Of a stretch of 64,000 nucleotides of DNA, positions 26,501-34,482 are shown in pieces. The stretch is taken from assembly GCF_001766835.1 (NCBI RefSeq), contig NZ_LKEU01000027.1, forward strand, positions 186,001-250,000, in the 5' to 3' direction. The first letter of the stretch is position 1. Every line of letters starts with the position of its first letter. The stretch comes from Acetobacterium wieringae. Lineage in GTDB: Bacteria > Bacillota > Clostridia > Eubacteriales > Eubacteriaceae. A program made the translations under genes and the position numbers. Under the pieces are notes generated by a model that was not told where the DNA came from, searched no databases, and saw only the letters and a list, made by a program, of their open reading frames with translations.

Positions 26501-27509
26501 TAGATTTCCTCCGTTCTGGTAATTAGATAGATGAAAAAGGGGGCACCAATAAAGGCGGTTAAGATCCCCAGGGGGATCTCGGTGGTGAACAGATTTCGGG
26601 ATACATCATCTACAAGCAAGAGAAAGATAGCCCCGAACAGCATCGTGGCGGGCATCAGATGATTAAAGTTATTCCCCACCAGTTTTCTGGTCAAGTGGGG
26701 AATGACCAAGCCAACCCAGCCAATCATGCCGCTGACCGACACGCTGGCAGCAGTAACAAGGGTGGCGCAGATAATGACGATTAAACGAATTTGGTTTGAA
26801 TTAACCCCCATGGTGCGGGCTTCATCGTCACCCATGGTCAGGACGTTCATCCGCCACCTTAATAATAATAAGGGGATCAGGCCCAGCGCCATGGGAATCA
26901 GGACAAAGGTCACCTCACTGATTTTGGCACCGTTTAAGCTACCCATCAGCCAGTAGGTGATGGCAGGGAGTTGATCGCTGGGATCGGCAATGAGTTTGAT
27001 AAAGGAGGTACCGGCCGAGAACAGCGAACTGATCATTATGCCGGACAAAATGAGCGCTAAAATGTTTTTGCCCTTGGCTTTTTTGCTGATTAGATAGACC
27101 AGGGCAACGGTTAGCAGACTGAATCCGAAGGCTGAGATCGTGATCATAAAGCTGCTGCCGTAATGGAGGATCGCCAGAGCAGCACCAAAAGCGGCACCAG
27201 CAGAGGCCCCTGGATATCGGGAGCGGCCATGGGATTTTGAAAAACGCCCTGGTAAGCGGCACCAGCAGCCGATAGACAACAACCGACCAGGCAGGCCAAT
27301 GCGATTCGGGGTAAGCGGACATTGAATAAGACAGTTTCAATTTTTTCAGTCCAAAAGGGTTCGATGGGGATAAGCTTTGAAAAGAGAATGCCCAGCAGCT
27401 CATTGGTATAAATTGGGTATCGACCAATCCGGAAGGAAACGACGATTGTAAGAATCAGAATAATGCCCAGACTGAGAATGATTAAAGTATTTCGGTTAAA
27501 CTGTTTCAA
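26497..27509 (-). pseudogene. FecCD-family permease with a single-base frameshift
   Basis: Two overlapping frames (27144-27509 and 26497-27282) together encode one permease with the FecCD/BtuC order of about nine or ten membrane segments. The break lies at about 27207-27211, where a run of four C (four G on the coding strand) would need one more base to join N-P-M-A-A-P-D-I-Q to G-A-S-A-G-A-A-F-G, a conserved region of this family. With that base the protein would be 337 aa, normal for the family. It is either a sequencing slip in a homopolymer or a real inactivation of the importer. Confidence 0.85.
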
Positions 27510-27574
27510 TACCGGCTCCTTGATAAGTTTCGATTTAAAATGTTTAGTATGTTTTTATTATGTTTTGATTATTT

Positions 27575-27589
27575 TTGTACATTGTACAA
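27575..27589. promoter_or_regulatory. Palindromic operator candidate upstream of the FecCD gene
   Basis: TTGTACA-T-TGTACAA, a perfect 7-bp inverted repeat with a 1-bp centre, lies about 65 bp before the permease start in an AT-rich region. On the minus strand its TTGTAC could also serve as a -35 element. It may bind a metal- or ligand-responsive repressor. Confidence 0.45.
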
Positions 27590-27709
27590 TAAAGTCTTAC
27601 TCTGTGTCAAACGGACTTTCCTAATATTCAAGTGTCAAAAAGAATGAACCTTCATTGATCCAATTTGATGTGAGCATTCAAATAAATCGGTGATAGCGGT
27701 TAAAAATGC

Positions 27710-27740
27710 AAAAAAAATAGACCCGCTAAACGGATCTATT
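27710..27740 (-). terminator. Terminator downstream of hydF
   Basis: Read leftward, a stem (27731-27740 with 27716-27725, one mismatch) is followed by eight T. It ends the aspA-hydF unit and isolates it from the FecCD operon. Confidence 0.75.
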
Positions 27741-27765
27741 CAGACTGTTAAAAAAGATAACCCAG

Positions 27766-27861
27766 TACCGACAATTGTTACATCATGTTGTGCGCATCGG
27801 AGCGGACACGGCATCGCCTGTCCGATTCCGCAGCGAACAACAGATTAACAATTGGTCGGTA
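27766..27861. repeat. 96-nt nested inverted repeat (long hairpin) after hydF
   Basis: Outer arms TACCGAC/GTCGGTA and AATTGTTA/TAACAATT enclose inner arms TGTTGT/ACAACA, CGGA/TCCG and CGGACA/TGTCCG around a small loop (GGCATCGC). Nearly the whole segment pairs. It is GC-rich inside an AT-rich gap (27510-27915). It could be a folded 3' UTR, a REP-like or MITE-like repeat, or a small RNA. A further small stem (ACCCTGA/TCAGGGT, 27885-27905) lies between it and hydF. Confidence 0.6.
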
Positions 27862-27915
27862 CGGCAGTTTATCAACAACCTCACACCCTGATGCTTAATC
27901 AGGGTTTAAATTGTG

Positions 27916-29166
27916 TTAATTTAGATTGTTTTCTTCCAGGGCCAGTTTGGCTGCTGGGAAAGGCTCCAGCGCCCGGCTTAAGATTCCCTGAACGTAGGCG
28001 ATCAGCATCCCGTAGTTGGTGATGTAAACCCCTTTTTGTCGGGCGGTGTGAACCCGGTATTGCATTTCCCGACGGTTGAGCATACAGCCGCCACAATGGA
28101 CAATCACCGCATACTCGCCAATATCCTTGGGATAATGGGCCCCGGAGGCCCAATGGAAGTCAATATCACAGCCAGCAATCTGGCGGATCCAGCGGGGGAT
28201 TTTAACCTTGCCGATATCATCGGCCTGGCGGTGATGGGTACAGCCCTCAACAATCAGCACCTTATCCCCGGGGGCCAGTTGTTCAATCCGTTTAATCCCC
28301 CGAACCATTTCGGCCAAATCGGTTTTTTGTCGGGCAAACAGGATCGAAAAAGAGGTCAGGGGAATATCGGCAGGGGTATCGGCCGAGACCTTCAGGAAGG
28401 CCTGGGAGTCGGTGATGACAATGGCTGGCGGCTTGTTCAGGCTTTCCAGGGTGTGTTTGAGCTCATGCTCCTTGGTGATCATCGCCACCGCATCCTTTTC
28501 GAGGATGTCCCGGATGGTTTGCTGCTGGGGCAGAATCAACCGACCCTTGGGGGCCGATTTGTCAATTGGGGTCACCAGTACCACCATATCTCCGGAATCG
28601 ATCAGATCGCCAACCAGGGCCGGTTCCACATCTTCATAATTGGCATGGTCGATGATCATTTGCTTAACGGCTTTAATCCCGGTGCCATTATAAACACTGG
28701 TAAAGGATAAGGGGATTTTAAGGGATTTTTTCAAGGCTTCGATCTCTTCCGGTGCAGGACAGCCCTTGTCGGCCTTGTTGAGCACAAAAACGCTGGGGAT
28801 TTTGCGCTTGATCAGTTGATCAATGAATTCTTCTTCAAAGTCAGTGATGCCGGTTTCAATATCTGCCACGACAATCGCAAAATGGCATTTCCGGAGGACC
28901 TCATAGGTTTTTTCAATCCGCAGCAGTCCCAGTTCGCCGGTATCATCCAGACCGGCGGTGTCAATAAAGACCACCGGGCCGATCGGCAACAGCTCCATGG
29001 TTTTATAAACCGGATCGGTGGTGGTTCCGGCCACGTCCGAAATAACCGCCACCGACTGGTCCGTCAGTGCATTAATCAAAGAGGATTTACCGGCATTTCG
29101 TTTGCCAAAAAGGCCAATCGCCATCCGGCTGGACATCGGGGTTTCATTCATACTATTTAAATTCAT
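27916..29166 (-). CDS. hydF: [FeFe]-hydrogenase maturation GTPase HydF
   Basis: A 416-aa protein. The N-terminal GTPase has Walker A GKRNAGKSS (21-29) and the NKAD motif (130-133), followed by a dimerisation domain. The C-terminal cluster-binding domain has Cys309-x-His311, then His357-Cys358-x2-Cys361, matching the HydF pattern C-x-H-x(44-53)-H-C-x2-C. HydF is the scaffold that carries the 2Fe precursor made by HydE and HydG and loads it onto the hydrogenase. GAAAGGA supports the start. It is directly downstream of aspA (29 bp); hydE and hydG are not in the window. Confidence 0.95.
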   Translation of the reverse strand: MNLNSMNETPMSSRMAIGLFGKRNAGKSSLINALTDQSVAVISDVAGTTTDPVYKTMELLPIGPVVFIDTAGLDDTGELGLLRIEKTYEVLRKCHFAIVVADIETGITDFEEEFIDQLIKRKIPSVFVLNKADKGCPAPEEIEALKKSLKIPLSFTSVYNGTGIKAVKQMIIDHANYEDVEPALVGDLIDSGDMVVLVTPIDKSAPKGRLILPQQQTIRDILEKDAVAMITKEHELKHTLESLNKPPAIVITDSQAFLKVSADTPADIPLTSFSILFARQKTDLAEMVRGIKRIEQLAPGDKVLIVEGCTHHRQADDIGKVKIPRWIRQIAGCDIDFHWASGAHYPKDIGEYAVIVHCGGCMLNRREMQYRVHTARQKGVYITNYGMLIAYVQGILSRALEPFPAAKLALEENNLN

Positions 29167-29195
29167 AATTTTTTCCTTTCGATCAGAGATTTTGA

Positions 29196-30590
29196 TCAGT
29201 GTTTTTTATCCATGCTGGGTGAGGTCAGCCGTTCCGGTTTTAATACTGCATCGAGCTCCGAAACGGTCATCCAATTTTTTTCGAGAATGATATCCCGGAT
29301 GGGCTTTCCGGTTTCTTTTAAAATCAGGGCTGCTTCGGTGCCCTTGTCATAGCCGATGATGGCAGTCAGAGCGGTGAGCATGACGGTGCTGTTTTCCAGA
29401 TGTTCCCGACAGGTCTGCTCGTTGGCGGTGATCCCGGCAATACAGCGCTTGCTAAACAGCGGCAGCGCATGACGGAGCAGATCCAGTTCCTCAAACAGGT
29501 TTTTGGCAATCACCGGTAAAAAAGCATTAAGCTCCAGCTGTCCGGACATGGCTGCCAGGGTGATGGCGGTGTCATTGGCAATAATCTGAAAGGCAACCTG
29601 ATTGACCGCTTCAGGGATGACCGGATTGACCTTGCCGGGCATAATTGAAGATCCGGCCTGAACTCCCGGCAGGGTGATTTCGCCAAGGCCGGTGTAGGGT
29701 CCGGAGGACAGCAGCCGTAGATCATTGGCAATTTTTGAAAGATTGACGGCGGCTGTTTTTAACAGTCCTGAAACTTCCACAAAGACATCGCAGTTCTGGG
29801 TCGGATCCATCATGTAATCGGTTCGGGCCAGGCTGATGCCGGTCAGATCCCGAAGTTTTTCAATCATCGTAAAGATATAGGCCCGGGGGGCATTGAGGCC
29901 GGTACCCACGGCAGTACCACCGATATTCACCTGCCGGAGCCGCTCTTCAGCCTTGTAAAGCCGCCAGCGATCCCGGGAAATGGCCTGGGCCCAGGCGCCA
30001 AACTCCTGACCCAGGGTTACTGGTACGGCATCCTGAAGCTGGGTTCGCCCGGCTTTGATGATCCGGGAAAAGGCTTCTTCCTGTTCCTGAAGGGCCGACT
30101 GCAGGTTGGCAAAGGACTCGGTCACTGGTTTTAACAGCCGGATGGCAGCAATTCGCACCGCAGTCGGAAAGACATCATTGGTCGATTGGTGAAGATTGAC
30201 GTGATCCAGCGGATGTATCAGGCGGTAATCCCCTTTTTGTCCGCCCAGGCGTTCAATGGCCCGGTTGGCAATCACCTCGTTGACATTCATATTGGCCGAG
30301 GTACCGGCACCGCCCTGCAGACAATCCACCACAAACTGGTTACTTAGGGCTCCCGCCAGAATCTCGTCACAGGCGGCGATGATGGCTTCGCCTTTGTCAG
30401 GCGCCAGGGCGCCAATGCTTAGATTGGTCAGCGCTGCCGCTTTCTTGATGACCACCAGAGCGGCCACCAACTCTTTGTGAATCGGCTGGCCGGTCAGATG
30501 AAAATTCTCCCTAGCCCGCACCGTATGGATACCAAAATAGGCATCCGCCGGTACTTCACACGGTCCTAATAAATCATGTTCAATTCGCAT
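29196..30590 (-). CDS. aspA: Aspartate ammonia-lyase
   Basis: A 464-aa protein of the fumarase/aspartase superfamily with the signature GSSIMPGKVNP and upstream motifs TSANMNVNEVI and HQSTNDVFPTA. Aspartase residues fit better than fumarase, and the length is typical. It converts L-aspartate to fumarate and ammonia. Its position just before hydF fits the occasional clustering of aspartase genes with hydrogenase maturases; ammonium has been shown to matter for HydE/HydG-dependent maturation in vitro, but a functional link here is inference. GAGGGA precedes the ATG. The 5' leader holds a strong terminator. Confidence 0.92.
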   Translation of the reverse strand: MRIEHDLLGPCEVPADAYFGIHTVRARENFHLTGQPIHKELVAALVVIKKAAALTNLSIGALAPDKGEAIIAACDEILAGALSNQFVVDCLQGGAGTSANMNVNEVIANRAIERLGGQKGDYRLIHPLDHVNLHQSTNDVFPTAVRIAAIRLLKPVTESFANLQSALQEQEEAFSRIIKAGRTQLQDAVPVTLGQEFGAWAQAISRDRWRLYKAEERLRQVNIGGTAVGTGLNAPRAYIFTMIEKLRDLTGISLARTDYMMDPTQNCDVFVEVSGLLKTAAVNLSKIANDLRLLSSGPYTGLGEITLPGVQAGSSIMPGKVNPVIPEAVNQVAFQIIANDTAITLAAMSGQLELNAFLPVIAKNLFEELDLLRHALPLFSKRCIAGITANEQTCREHLENSTVMLTALTAIIGYDKGTEAALILKETGKPIRDIILEKNWMTVSELDAVLKPERLTSPSMDKKH

Positions 30591-30611
30591 GTTTTCCCTC
30601 TTTTCAAATAC

Positions 30612-30650
30612 AAAAAAGCTCTCTTTCCGAAAAATAGGCGGAAAGAGAGC
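30612..30650 (-). terminator. Terminator within the aspA-hydF leader (attenuator candidate)
   Basis: A 12-bp perfect stem (30618-30629 with 30639-30650) and a 9-nt loop are followed leftward by six T, only about 20 bp before the aspA start codon and about 135 nt after the predicted promoter. Upstream in the same leader, a segment at 30721-30727 reads CGGAAAG on the transcript and could pair with the terminator 5' arm, offering an antiterminator. Confidence 0.75.
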
Positions 30651-30791
30651 GCAATTGTATCAGGATGTTTAAAAAATAAAGCAAACACGTGCATTATCAA
30701 TAAACTTGCCAATTTCGCACCTTTCCGGTCAGAAAAAATCTTTTCGGTCAGGATAATAGCAACACTATAACGTTTTCAGTTTAATAAGGCA

Positions 30792-30821
30792 ATCTTAGCA
30801 TTGTTTGACAGCTTTGTCAAA
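30792..30821 (-). promoter_or_regulatory. Promoter of aspA-hydF with overlapping palindrome
   Basis: On the minus strand TTGACA (30815-30820) and TAAGAT (30792-30797) are 17 bp apart. An inverted repeat TTTGACA-GCTT-TGTCAAA (30804-30821) covers the -35 element and may be an operator. The rest of the 468-bp gap 30591-31058 holds the attenuator leader and the cheW-like promoter. Confidence 0.65.
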
Positions 30822-30958
30822 GTCGGGTTAGGGTATTATTTTGTGAACCCGGCCTGATTTGATTGTTGCTCAACCAGATGAGATAATAATCGAGCAATAA
30901 GAAAATATAAGCAGAAGAATTAAAGGGAATTATATATGCGAATTAACAAACTTTTTCC

Positions 30959-30987
30959 TTGACTATTTAAACCGGTTCAATTAACAT
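30959..30987 (+). promoter_or_regulatory. Promoter of the CheW-CZB gene
   Basis: TTGACT (30959-30964) and TAACAT (30982-30987) are separated by 17 bp, about 70 bp before the start codon. Confidence 0.55.
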
Positions 30988-31058
30988 AGAGTTTAATTAG
31001 TTTATAATTATTATTTGATAAATAATAATAAAGCATACTAGAAGTCAGGAGGCCAGCA

Positions 31059-31856
31059 ATGAGTGAATTAGAAACAGCATACCCATGGGCATTGTTTAAT
31101 CTGGAACAGGGTGTCTATGGTGTTTCCAGTCAATATATTAAATCCATTTTTAAAATTGAAAATTTAATAAAGATGCCGGGTATGCCCGACTACATGCGGG
31201 GTGCAGTGAACATGCGCGGGAAAATTGTGCCGATTATTGATACGCGAAAATTTTATGGGTTTCAGTCGGTTGCAGAGGAAATTAACGGATTGACAGAACT
31301 GTTGGGACAGCGAAAACAGGATCATATCAATTGGATTAGAGAATTGGAAGACTCAGTTGTGGAAAACCGGGAGTTCAAGCTAACAACCGATCCTCACGCC
31401 TGTGCCTTTGGAAAATGGTATGATCATTTTGAAACCGATGACCAAACGCTGGAATATCTTTTGCGAAAATTTGATGCGCCCCATAAGCGGATTCATAAAG
31501 TGGGCGTTGAAGTCAGGCAACTGGTGGATCAGGGCGAGCGAGAAAAGGCTTTTGATGTGATCAGAAAAGCAAAAAATAACGAGTTAATCCAAATGATCAA
31601 ACTGTTTGATACATTGGTGAATGATTTTACAGAATCCAAACGGGAATTGGCGATCGTGTTGGAGGATCCAAAACAAAATCTGGAAATAGGTCTGACGGTG
31701 GATCGGGTCATTGCCATTGAACCGATTCTGGAAGATCGGGAAAATTCCCTTGATTCAGTAACCCATAAGTCCCATGAGAGCCTTGGTCTGGGAAAACGAT
31801 CAAAAGATCAAACGCCAGTCTTTATTATTGATGAAAACTATTTTTTTAATTTATAG
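31059..31856 (+). CDS. CheW-like protein with an inserted zinc-binding CZB domain
   Basis: A 265-aa protein with AGGAGG before the start. Residues 1-75 are the first part of a CheW domain (YMRGAVNMRGKIVPIID is the characteristic strand). Then comes a CZB domain (about 85-195) with the expected zinc ligands His89, Cys115 (in ACAFGKWY), His142 and His146. The CheW fold then resumes at about 205-265 (GLTVDRVIAIEPI). CZB domains sense zinc or oxidants such as hypochlorite in chemoreceptors and cyclases. This protein may therefore tune coupling of receptors to CheA by redox or zinc state. No other chemotaxis gene is nearby. Confidence 0.85.
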   Translation: MSELETAYPWALFNLEQGVYGVSSQYIKSIFKIENLIKMPGMPDYMRGAVNMRGKIVPIIDTRKFYGFQSVAEEINGLTELLGQRKQDHINWIRELEDSVVENREFKLTTDPHACAFGKWYDHFETDDQTLEYLLRKFDAPHKRIHKVGVEVRQLVDQGEREKAFDVIRKAKNNELIQMIKLFDTLVNDFTESKRELAIVLEDPKQNLEIGLTVDRVIAIEPILEDRENSLDSVTHKSHESLGLGKRSKDQTPVFIIDENYFFNL

Positions 31857-31962
31857 CAAAATTACTATTTCGGCAACAGTTCTTTGAGAGGATAAATGAA
31901 ACGATGTGATTTTATAAAAAAAACGGGTAGATACTCCATAAACCAGAGAGGAGGATTTGTGG

Positions 31963-33099
31963 ATGAACTATCAAATCGTTAAAGAATTTCCCCATCCGAT
32001 GATGGAAAAAGGAAAGAGGCCGGTGATCTCCATCTATGTGGATACCCATATCAAGAAACCGGATCGTCTGGAAAATCCCATCCGTTTTAAGAATCTCGTT
32101 AAAGAAGCCCAGGCTTCTTTAAAAGACAAGGAATTCAAAGGTTTTAAAGATCTCTTTTCGTTGTTTAAAGAAATGGAGGAAGATGCTTTGTTCTGGGAGG
32201 GTGCCACCGAAAGTATGGCCATTCTGGGGGATGAAGAAGAGTGCATTGTTTATAAGCTGCCGGTCAACGTTAAAAGCCTGGCGATTGTGTCAGACAGTTT
32301 TTATATAAAACCTCTGCTACGCAGTTTTCAGTCCAACGGCCATTATCATGTGCTGGGGCTGAACCGGGATAATTTTGTTTTGTTTGAAGCTGACCGTTAC
32401 GGCATTACCGAAATTCCAGTCGATGCCAGGGATGCCACCATGGAAGGGGTGCTGGGAACTGAAAAAACCGCCCCCCATCTGTCCGTGGCCAGCATCGGTG
32501 GCGACCAGTCCATGTATCACGGTCATGGCGGGGCCAAGGATGAGCGCAAGGTGGATCAGGAAAAGTTCTTCCGGCATGTTGATACCTTTGTGCTGGAACA
32601 GTATTCCAAAAAACAAAAAATACCCCTGATTTTGGTTAGTCCCGATGAACACCAGGGTGAATTCAGAAAGCTGTCAAAAAATAATTTCCTGATTGATGAG
32701 GGCATCAAAATTGATGGCGATGCTTTAGACAAGAAAAGCCTGTATGTAAAGGTTCAGGATGTGATGCAGGAACGGTTTAAAAAAGAATTGAAAGACCGGA
32801 TGGCCGCTTTTTCTGAAGCCCACGCCAAGGATTTGGGGTCTGATGATGTGATACAGATTGGCCGGGCCATTGTCGAAGGCAAGGTCGCCAGCCTCTATCT
32901 GGAAGAAAACACGGTTCATCCCGGCCGCTTTGATCCCCAGCTGGGCACGGTTATGCAGGGTGAAATTGCCGATCCCCGTGTTGGCGATGTCTATGATGAT
33001 ATGGCCGAGGTGGTGCTGAGCCGGGGTGGTGAGGTGTTGATCCTGGGCAAAGATGAAATGCCCACCGAAAGGGAGCTGGCAGCAGTGTATCGGTACTGA
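31963..33099 (+). CDS. baeRF-like (bacterial archaeo-eukaryotic release factor family) protein
   Basis: A 378-aa protein. The ATG at 31963 follows GAGGAGG; an in-frame TTG lies 6 bp earlier. The sequence (VISIYVDTH near the start, NRDNFVLFEAD in the middle, GRFDPQLG and GGEVLIL near the end) resembles the bacterial families related to archaeal/eukaryotic peptide release factor 1, whose function is unproven but suspected to lie in ribosome or stress physiology. A His/Gly-rich stretch (MYHGHGG) lies mid-protein. It follows the CheW-CZB gene by about 105 bp and ends at a terminator. Confidence 0.7.
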   Translation: MNYQIVKEFPHPMMEKGKRPVISIYVDTHIKKPDRLENPIRFKNLVKEAQASLKDKEFKGFKDLFSLFKEMEEDALFWEGATESMAILGDEEECIVYKLPVNVKSLAIVSDSFYIKPLLRSFQSNGHYHVLGLNRDNFVLFEADRYGITEIPVDARDATMEGVLGTEKTAPHLSVASIGGDQSMYHGHGGAKDERKVDQEKFFRHVDTFVLEQYSKKQKIPLILVSPDEHQGEFRKLSKNNFLIDEGIKIDGDALDKKSLYVKVQDVMQERFKKELKDRMAAFSEAHAKDLGSDDVIQIGRAIVEGKVASLYLEENTVHPGRFDPQLGTVMQGEIADPRVGDVYDDMAEVVLSRGGEVLILGKDEMPTERELAAVYRY

Positions 33100-33127
33100 T
33101 TGTTTGAGTATAACAACAAATTAATTG

Positions 33128-33173
33128 AGGATTAACTCCTAATATTTAAAGGGGTTAATCCTTATTATTTTTC
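33128..33173 (+). terminator. Rho-independent terminator
   Basis: A 12-bp stem with one G-U pair (33128-33139 with 33151-33162) followed by TATTATTTTT. Confidence 0.75.
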
Positions 33174-33278
33174 CGGATTAAGTCGGATTTTGTAGTATAA
33201 TAAAAGAAAATTTTATAGAAACAGATATTTTATCAAATGGTTGATGTGTAAAAATAAGCGAAAGTGAAAGGGAACACA

Positions 33279-34214
33279 ATGAGTAACGAATATAAAGAAA
33301 AAATAGGTAAATTGGTTGACAACATTTCAGAAAGTTATCGAAAGGAGTGCTATATTGCCCCGCATGATTTAGGGTTTTTACCAAACCGTACGGTAATCAT
33401 TGATACCACTAAAGCTTTGCGCCAGCTTGTTTTCCCCAGTTATTTCGGGAAAACCAATTTTCGTAGAGAAATTCAGGATTATCATATTGGCGAGCTGCTG
33501 GTCTGTATTATTGAGAGCTTAACCAAGCAGATTACCCTGGCCTTGAAGCATCAGGCCAGCCGGAAGGAAAATTTGGGTGAGGAATATTATCATCAGGAAG
33601 CGTTACGAATCTGCGATGAGTTTATGAGCAGAATTCCGCAGATTCGGGAGTTTTTAGCAACCGATGTTATTGCCGCCTTTGACGGTGATCCGGCGGCAAA
33701 GAGTAAGGACGAAATCATCTTCTGCTATCCCGGTGTTTTTGCCATCAGTATTCATCGTCTGGCACATGAGTTGTATAAACTTTCAGTGCCGTTGATCCCC
33801 CGGATTATGAGCGAATATGCCCATAACATTACCGGGATCGATATCCATCCTGGGGCGACCATCGGTAAATACTTTTTTATTGATCATGGGACCGGTGTGG
33901 TTATTGGTGAAACGGCGATTATCGGGGAACATGTCAAAATTTATCAGGGTGTTACCCTGGGGGCGCTATCTACCCGGGGTGGCCAGAAACTGCGGGGTAT
34001 CCGGCGTCATCCCTGTCTGGAGGATGAAGTTACCGTTTATTCCGGGGCTTCTATTTTAGGTGGCGATACGGTTGTCGGCAAAGGATCGGTCATTGGTAGT
34101 AATGTATTTATTACAAAATCGGTGCCGGAAGGAACCAAAGTTAGTATCAAAACCCCAGAATTGCTTTTTTCTGGGCAGGCCACTAAAGAAGCTTCAGTGG
34201 AAGCCTTTGATTAA
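33279..34214 (+). CDS. cysE: Serine O-acetyltransferase
   Basis: A 311-aa protein. The ATG at 33279 follows AAAGGGA; a GTG at 33264 is unlikely. The N-terminal helical domain is followed by a left-handed beta-helix of hexapeptide repeats (GIDIHPGATIG, DHGTGVVIGET, KIYQGVTLGA). Catalytic-type His residues occur in IHPG and DHGTG. It makes O-acetylserine from serine and acetyl-CoA for cysteine synthesis. It resembles the longer EpsC/SatA-type serine acetyltransferases of anaerobes. It is monocistronic between terminators; no O-acetylserine sulfhydrylase gene is adjacent. Confidence 0.93.
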   Translation: MSNEYKEKIGKLVDNISESYRKECYIAPHDLGFLPNRTVIIDTTKALRQLVFPSYFGKTNFRREIQDYHIGELLVCIIESLTKQITLALKHQASRKENLGEEYYHQEALRICDEFMSRIPQIREFLATDVIAAFDGDPAAKSKDEIIFCYPGVFAISIHRLAHELYKLSVPLIPRIMSEYAHNITGIDIHPGATIGKYFFIDHGTGVVIGETAIIGEHVKIYQGVTLGALSTRGGQKLRGIRRHPCLEDEVTVYSGASILGGDTVVGKGSVIGSNVFITKSVPEGTKVSIKTPELLFSGQATKEASVEAFD

Positions 34215-34296
34215 GTGAGATAACGCATATCAACAGTGGTACCATATAAAAAGCAGTATGGCAAAGTAATAAAAAATATTTATAAGCTGACTCAAA

Positions 34297-34345
34297 CAGA
34301 AAAAGTTTCAGGATTATTTTTATCTTGAAACTTTTTCTGCGTTTA
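34297..34345 (+). terminator. Hairpin terminator after cysE
   Basis: A 14-bp perfect stem (34297-34310 with 34326-34339) and a 15-nt loop. The downstream tail is short (CGTTT), so termination strength is uncertain. Confidence 0.65.
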
Positions 34346-34482
34346 AAATATAGTGAAAGGGGGTATGTAAAAGGGGTATACTGGATGTTAACAGCGTATA
34401 AGATAGCAAGACAAAGAAAAAAGGACGTAAAGGGACAAAGGATAGCTGGAATTGGGTAAATAATAAAAGCTTAGGGGGAACA

